Assembly: GCA_964389685.1 (NCBI GenBank)
Contig: CAYMFM010000089.1
Coordinates: forward strand, 1 to 15,087
Source: G020353115 sp964389685
GTDB taxonomy: Bacteria; Bacteroidota; Bacteroidia; Bacteroidales; VadinHA17
Length of the DNA stretch: 15,087 bases
Reading direction: 5' to 3'
A program made the translations under genes and the position numbers. The notes under the pieces are model-generated. The model saw nothing but the letters and a program-made list of their open reading frames with translations, did no database searches and was not told the DNA's origin. Position 1 is the first letter of the stretch. Each line of letters begins with the position of its first letter. Of the stretch, positions 13,161 to 15,087 are shown one piece after another.

Positions 13161-15087
13161 TTATTCTCCTTCAAGGATTAGCAACTTTATGAAAGAAGAA
13201 TTTTCATCTGAACAGTAGATCCGGTGAAAGGCTTTTTGAAAATCTTCCTCCTTTGCTTTATATATGTTGATGAATTGTTGAGGATTTCTGTCAATCACGG
13301 GGAACCAGGAACTCTGAACCTGAACCATGATCCTGTGACCTTTTTTAAACGTGTGGAATTTGTCCAGCATATTGAATTCTATATGCGTTACTTTATTTGG
13401 AACCATCGGTTCAGGTTTTTCATAATTATTCCTGTATTTGCTTCTGAAAACCTCTCCTGCAAGCAGCATCTGGTAATCAGATAAAGGTTCTTCGGCATCA
13501 CTGGGGTATACATCAATCAGTTTTACAACCCAATCAGCATCTGTTCCGGAAGTGGATACGGATAAGCTTACGATTACCGGACCGGCAATGGTGATATCTT
13601 CTTCAAGTATATCTGATTGATAAACAAGAACATCGGGCCTTCCAGACGCAAAACGCTGATCCGCTATCATCCAAACATGCCCCTGTTGAGTCTGTTCTAA
13701 TGTAGACCAGGGTACCGGTTTGTCCGGATCACTTATAAATTCGTTATAACTGATCTCCGAACCATTCCATTCTGAGGAGAATGATAATGTACCGCTTCTA
13801 TGAAGGTAAAGCTTTTTTTCTTCTACATTTTGAGGCGGCCAGGTATCCAGGCTTCTCCATCTATTCTCCCCCGTCTGAAACATGAATGCTTCAGGTGCAT
13901 TATATTCACCAGCACCTTTCAAATAATGCATGAAAAACGGAAATTCAATTTCCTCCATGAATTGATAACCTGTTTTTGATCCGAAAGGGATATCCCCAAG
14001 GTTTTCACCTTCTCCATGCCACCCACCATGCCTCCAGGGACCAATCACAAGGGTATTCCGGTTACCGGGATTCATCCGTTCGACTGTTCTGTAAATTTCA
14101 AGTGGTCCCCGGTAATCTTCTGCATCGAACCACCCTGCAATGTTTAAAACCGGAACCTGAACGTTGGTAAGATGTTGGAGAATGTTCCGCTCTTTCCAGT
14201 ATTCATCGTAGTCACCATGTTCCATGTATTCGTTCCAGGTCGGATTTTCTTCATGGAAGTATTTTTTATTTACATTGGAGAGGGGGCCCAGCTCTAAAAA
14301 GAATCTATAGCCATCCTGTGTTGTATATGGGGGGAAGGATGCTGGTTTTTTAGTGGGCCCTCCTGGACGCGGCCATCCATCATATCCGACCCATGAATAG
14401 GTATACATCAGCCTGAAAGCACCATAGTGATGACAGTCGTCACCCATCCACCAATCGGCCGGAGCAGCCCCCTGGGATATTGCCTTCACTGCAGGATGAG
14501 GATCAATGGCAGCCATCATAGCTGCCCAACCGGAGTAGGATCCCCCACAAATCCCCACACAGCTATTGTGATTTTTGAGGTTTTTCAGTAACCAGTCAAC
14601 CGTATCGTATGCATCACTGCTTTCATCAATATCCATTGAACTGTTTTTATCAGCTATGTATGGACGCAATACTTTAAATTCTCCTTCCGACATAAACCTG
14701 CCACGCATATCCTGGTGTACAAAAATAAATCCCTCTTTCACCAACAGGTCATTCGGATGAAGCTTCCTTTTATATCCTGATCCATAATTGCCCACTCCAT
14801 ACCATTCCCTTTGGAACAAGATTGGATAATTCCGGTTTTGATTCTTCGGAATGTAGACCTGAGTATAAAGTTTGATCCCATCCCTCATGTGAATCATATA
14901 CTCGTGCTTGCTGTAATTTTTCAATACCAGCAATCGCAGGGAAGCATTCTCATTCTCCGGATTCAGTTCCAGCGATTTTTCAAAATTCCGGATCGCAAGT
15001 TCAATATCACCGCTCTCATTACGAAGTAACAATGCTTCCGCATAACTATCCCACGGATCATAATGTTCAGGATACGCTTTGATGTTT
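13161..15087 (-). CDS. TPR plus CocE/NonD family hydrolase (peptidase S15-like), 5' end beyond right edge
   Basis: The frame is open to the window edge, with 642 complete codons present. The first possible start inside, a TTG at 15030-15032, is unconvincing because upstream codons encode a continuing TPR-like stretch (NIKAYPEHYDPWDSYAEALL, then GDIELAIRNFEKSLELNPEN). The gene therefore begins outside. After the TPR comes an alpha/beta-hydrolase of the CocE/NonD, Xaa-Pro dipeptidyl-peptidase superfamily. Ser in GGSYSGW (codon 14538-14540), Asp in GWFDAEDYRG (14124-14126) and His in GPWRHGGW (14028-14030) form the expected triad. A C-terminal jelly-roll domain (PF08530-like) covers roughly the last 250 residues. 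Relatives hydrolyse esters or amide/peptide bonds; the substrate is not predictable here. Cell location is unknown because the N terminus is missing; related TPR fusions often carry further N-terminal domains. It probably heads an operon with the permease 41 bases downstream. Confidence 0.92.
   Translation of the reverse strand, partial: NIKAYPEHYDPWDSYAEALLLRNESGDIELAIRNFEKSLELNPENENASLRLLVLKNYSKHEYMIHMRDGIKLYTQVYIPKNQNRNYPILFQREWYGVGNYGSGYKRKLHPNDLLVKEGFIFVHQDMRGRFMSEGEFKVLRPYIADKNSSMDIDESSDAYDTVDWLLKNLKNHNSCVGICGGSYSGWAAMMAAIDPHPAVKAISQGAAPADWWMGDDCHHYGAFRLMYTYSWVGYDGWPRPGGPTKKPASFPPYTTQDGYRFFLELGPLSNVNKKYFHEENPTWNEYMEHGDYDEYWKERNILQHLTNVQVPVLNIAGWFDAEDYRGPLEIYRTVERMNPGNRNTLVIGPWRHGGWHGEGENLGDIPFGSKTGYQFMEEIEFPFFMHYLKGAGEYNAPEAFMFQTGENRWRSLDTWPPQNVEEKKLYLHRSGTLSFSSEWNGSEISYNEFISDPDKPVPWSTLEQTQQGHVWMIADQRFASGRPDVLVYQSDILEEDITIAGPVIVSLSVSTSGTDADWVVKLIDVYPSDAEEPLSDYQMLLAGEVFRSKYRNNYEKPEPMVPNKVTHIEFNMLDKFHTFKKGHRIMVQVQSSWFPVIDRNPQQFINIYKAKEEDFQKAFHRIYCSDENSSFIKLLILEGE

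Noticed and set aside
15030..15032. TTG as the true start of the CocE/NonD hydrolase gene
   Set aside because: Codons upstream to the window edge remain open and continue a TPR-like pattern, so the gene must start beyond the edge.

Overview
The window looks like the chromosome of a member of the Bacteroidota, most likely an environmental Bacteroidales or Marinilabiliales-type organism; this is inference from gene content, not from a marker gene. The signs are two long FtsX/MacB-type permeases of the two-module kind abundant in that phylum, a large secreted BNR/Asp-box (VPS10-like) protein, a TPR-CocE hydrolase fusion, almost no Shine-Dalgarno sequences, and two -7 boxes fitting the Bacteroidota form TAnnTTTG followed by CA. 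No rRNA, tRNA, CRISPR array, transposase or phage gene was seen.

Layout. Positions 1-959 (minus) hold the N-terminal part of an FtsX-like ABC permease that runs off the left edge. Positions 960-1479 are non-coding and rich in palindromes. Positions 1480-4239 (minus) hold a 919-residue exported protein with nine clear Asp-box repeats. Positions 4240-4764 are non-coding and contain a perfect 16-base palindrome, small direct repeats and an 18-codon fossil of an FtsX permease. Positions 4765-10278 (plus) form a complete tripartite RND efflux operon: periplasmic adaptor, inner-membrane RND pump and TolC-like outer-membrane channel. The genes overlap by 4 and 47 bases, so they are very probably co-transcribed and translationally coupled. 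Positions 10279-10707 are non-coding, with hairpins between convergent operons. Positions 10708-13119 (minus) hold a complete 803-residue FtsX-like permease. Just upstream of it on the same strand, 13161-15087 holds a TPR plus CocE/NonD hydrolase gene whose 5' end lies beyond the right edge.

How the genes work together. The three plus-strand genes form one machine spanning both membranes and moving small molecules outward by proton exchange. The substrate cannot be read from sequence. The hydrolase and second permease form a probable two-gene minus-strand operon, but no ABC ATPase is present for either permease. No local regulator was seen.

Most notable are the spacers. The two repeat-rich gaps share a 15-base identical motif and a second repeat family. 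In one copy of that family the hairpin is interrupted by about 37 bases carrying a CCTGCCGGCAGG palindrome, a pattern suggesting small palindromic elements nesting inside one another. The 960-1479 gap contains a run of nearly back-to-back, mostly perfect hairpins.
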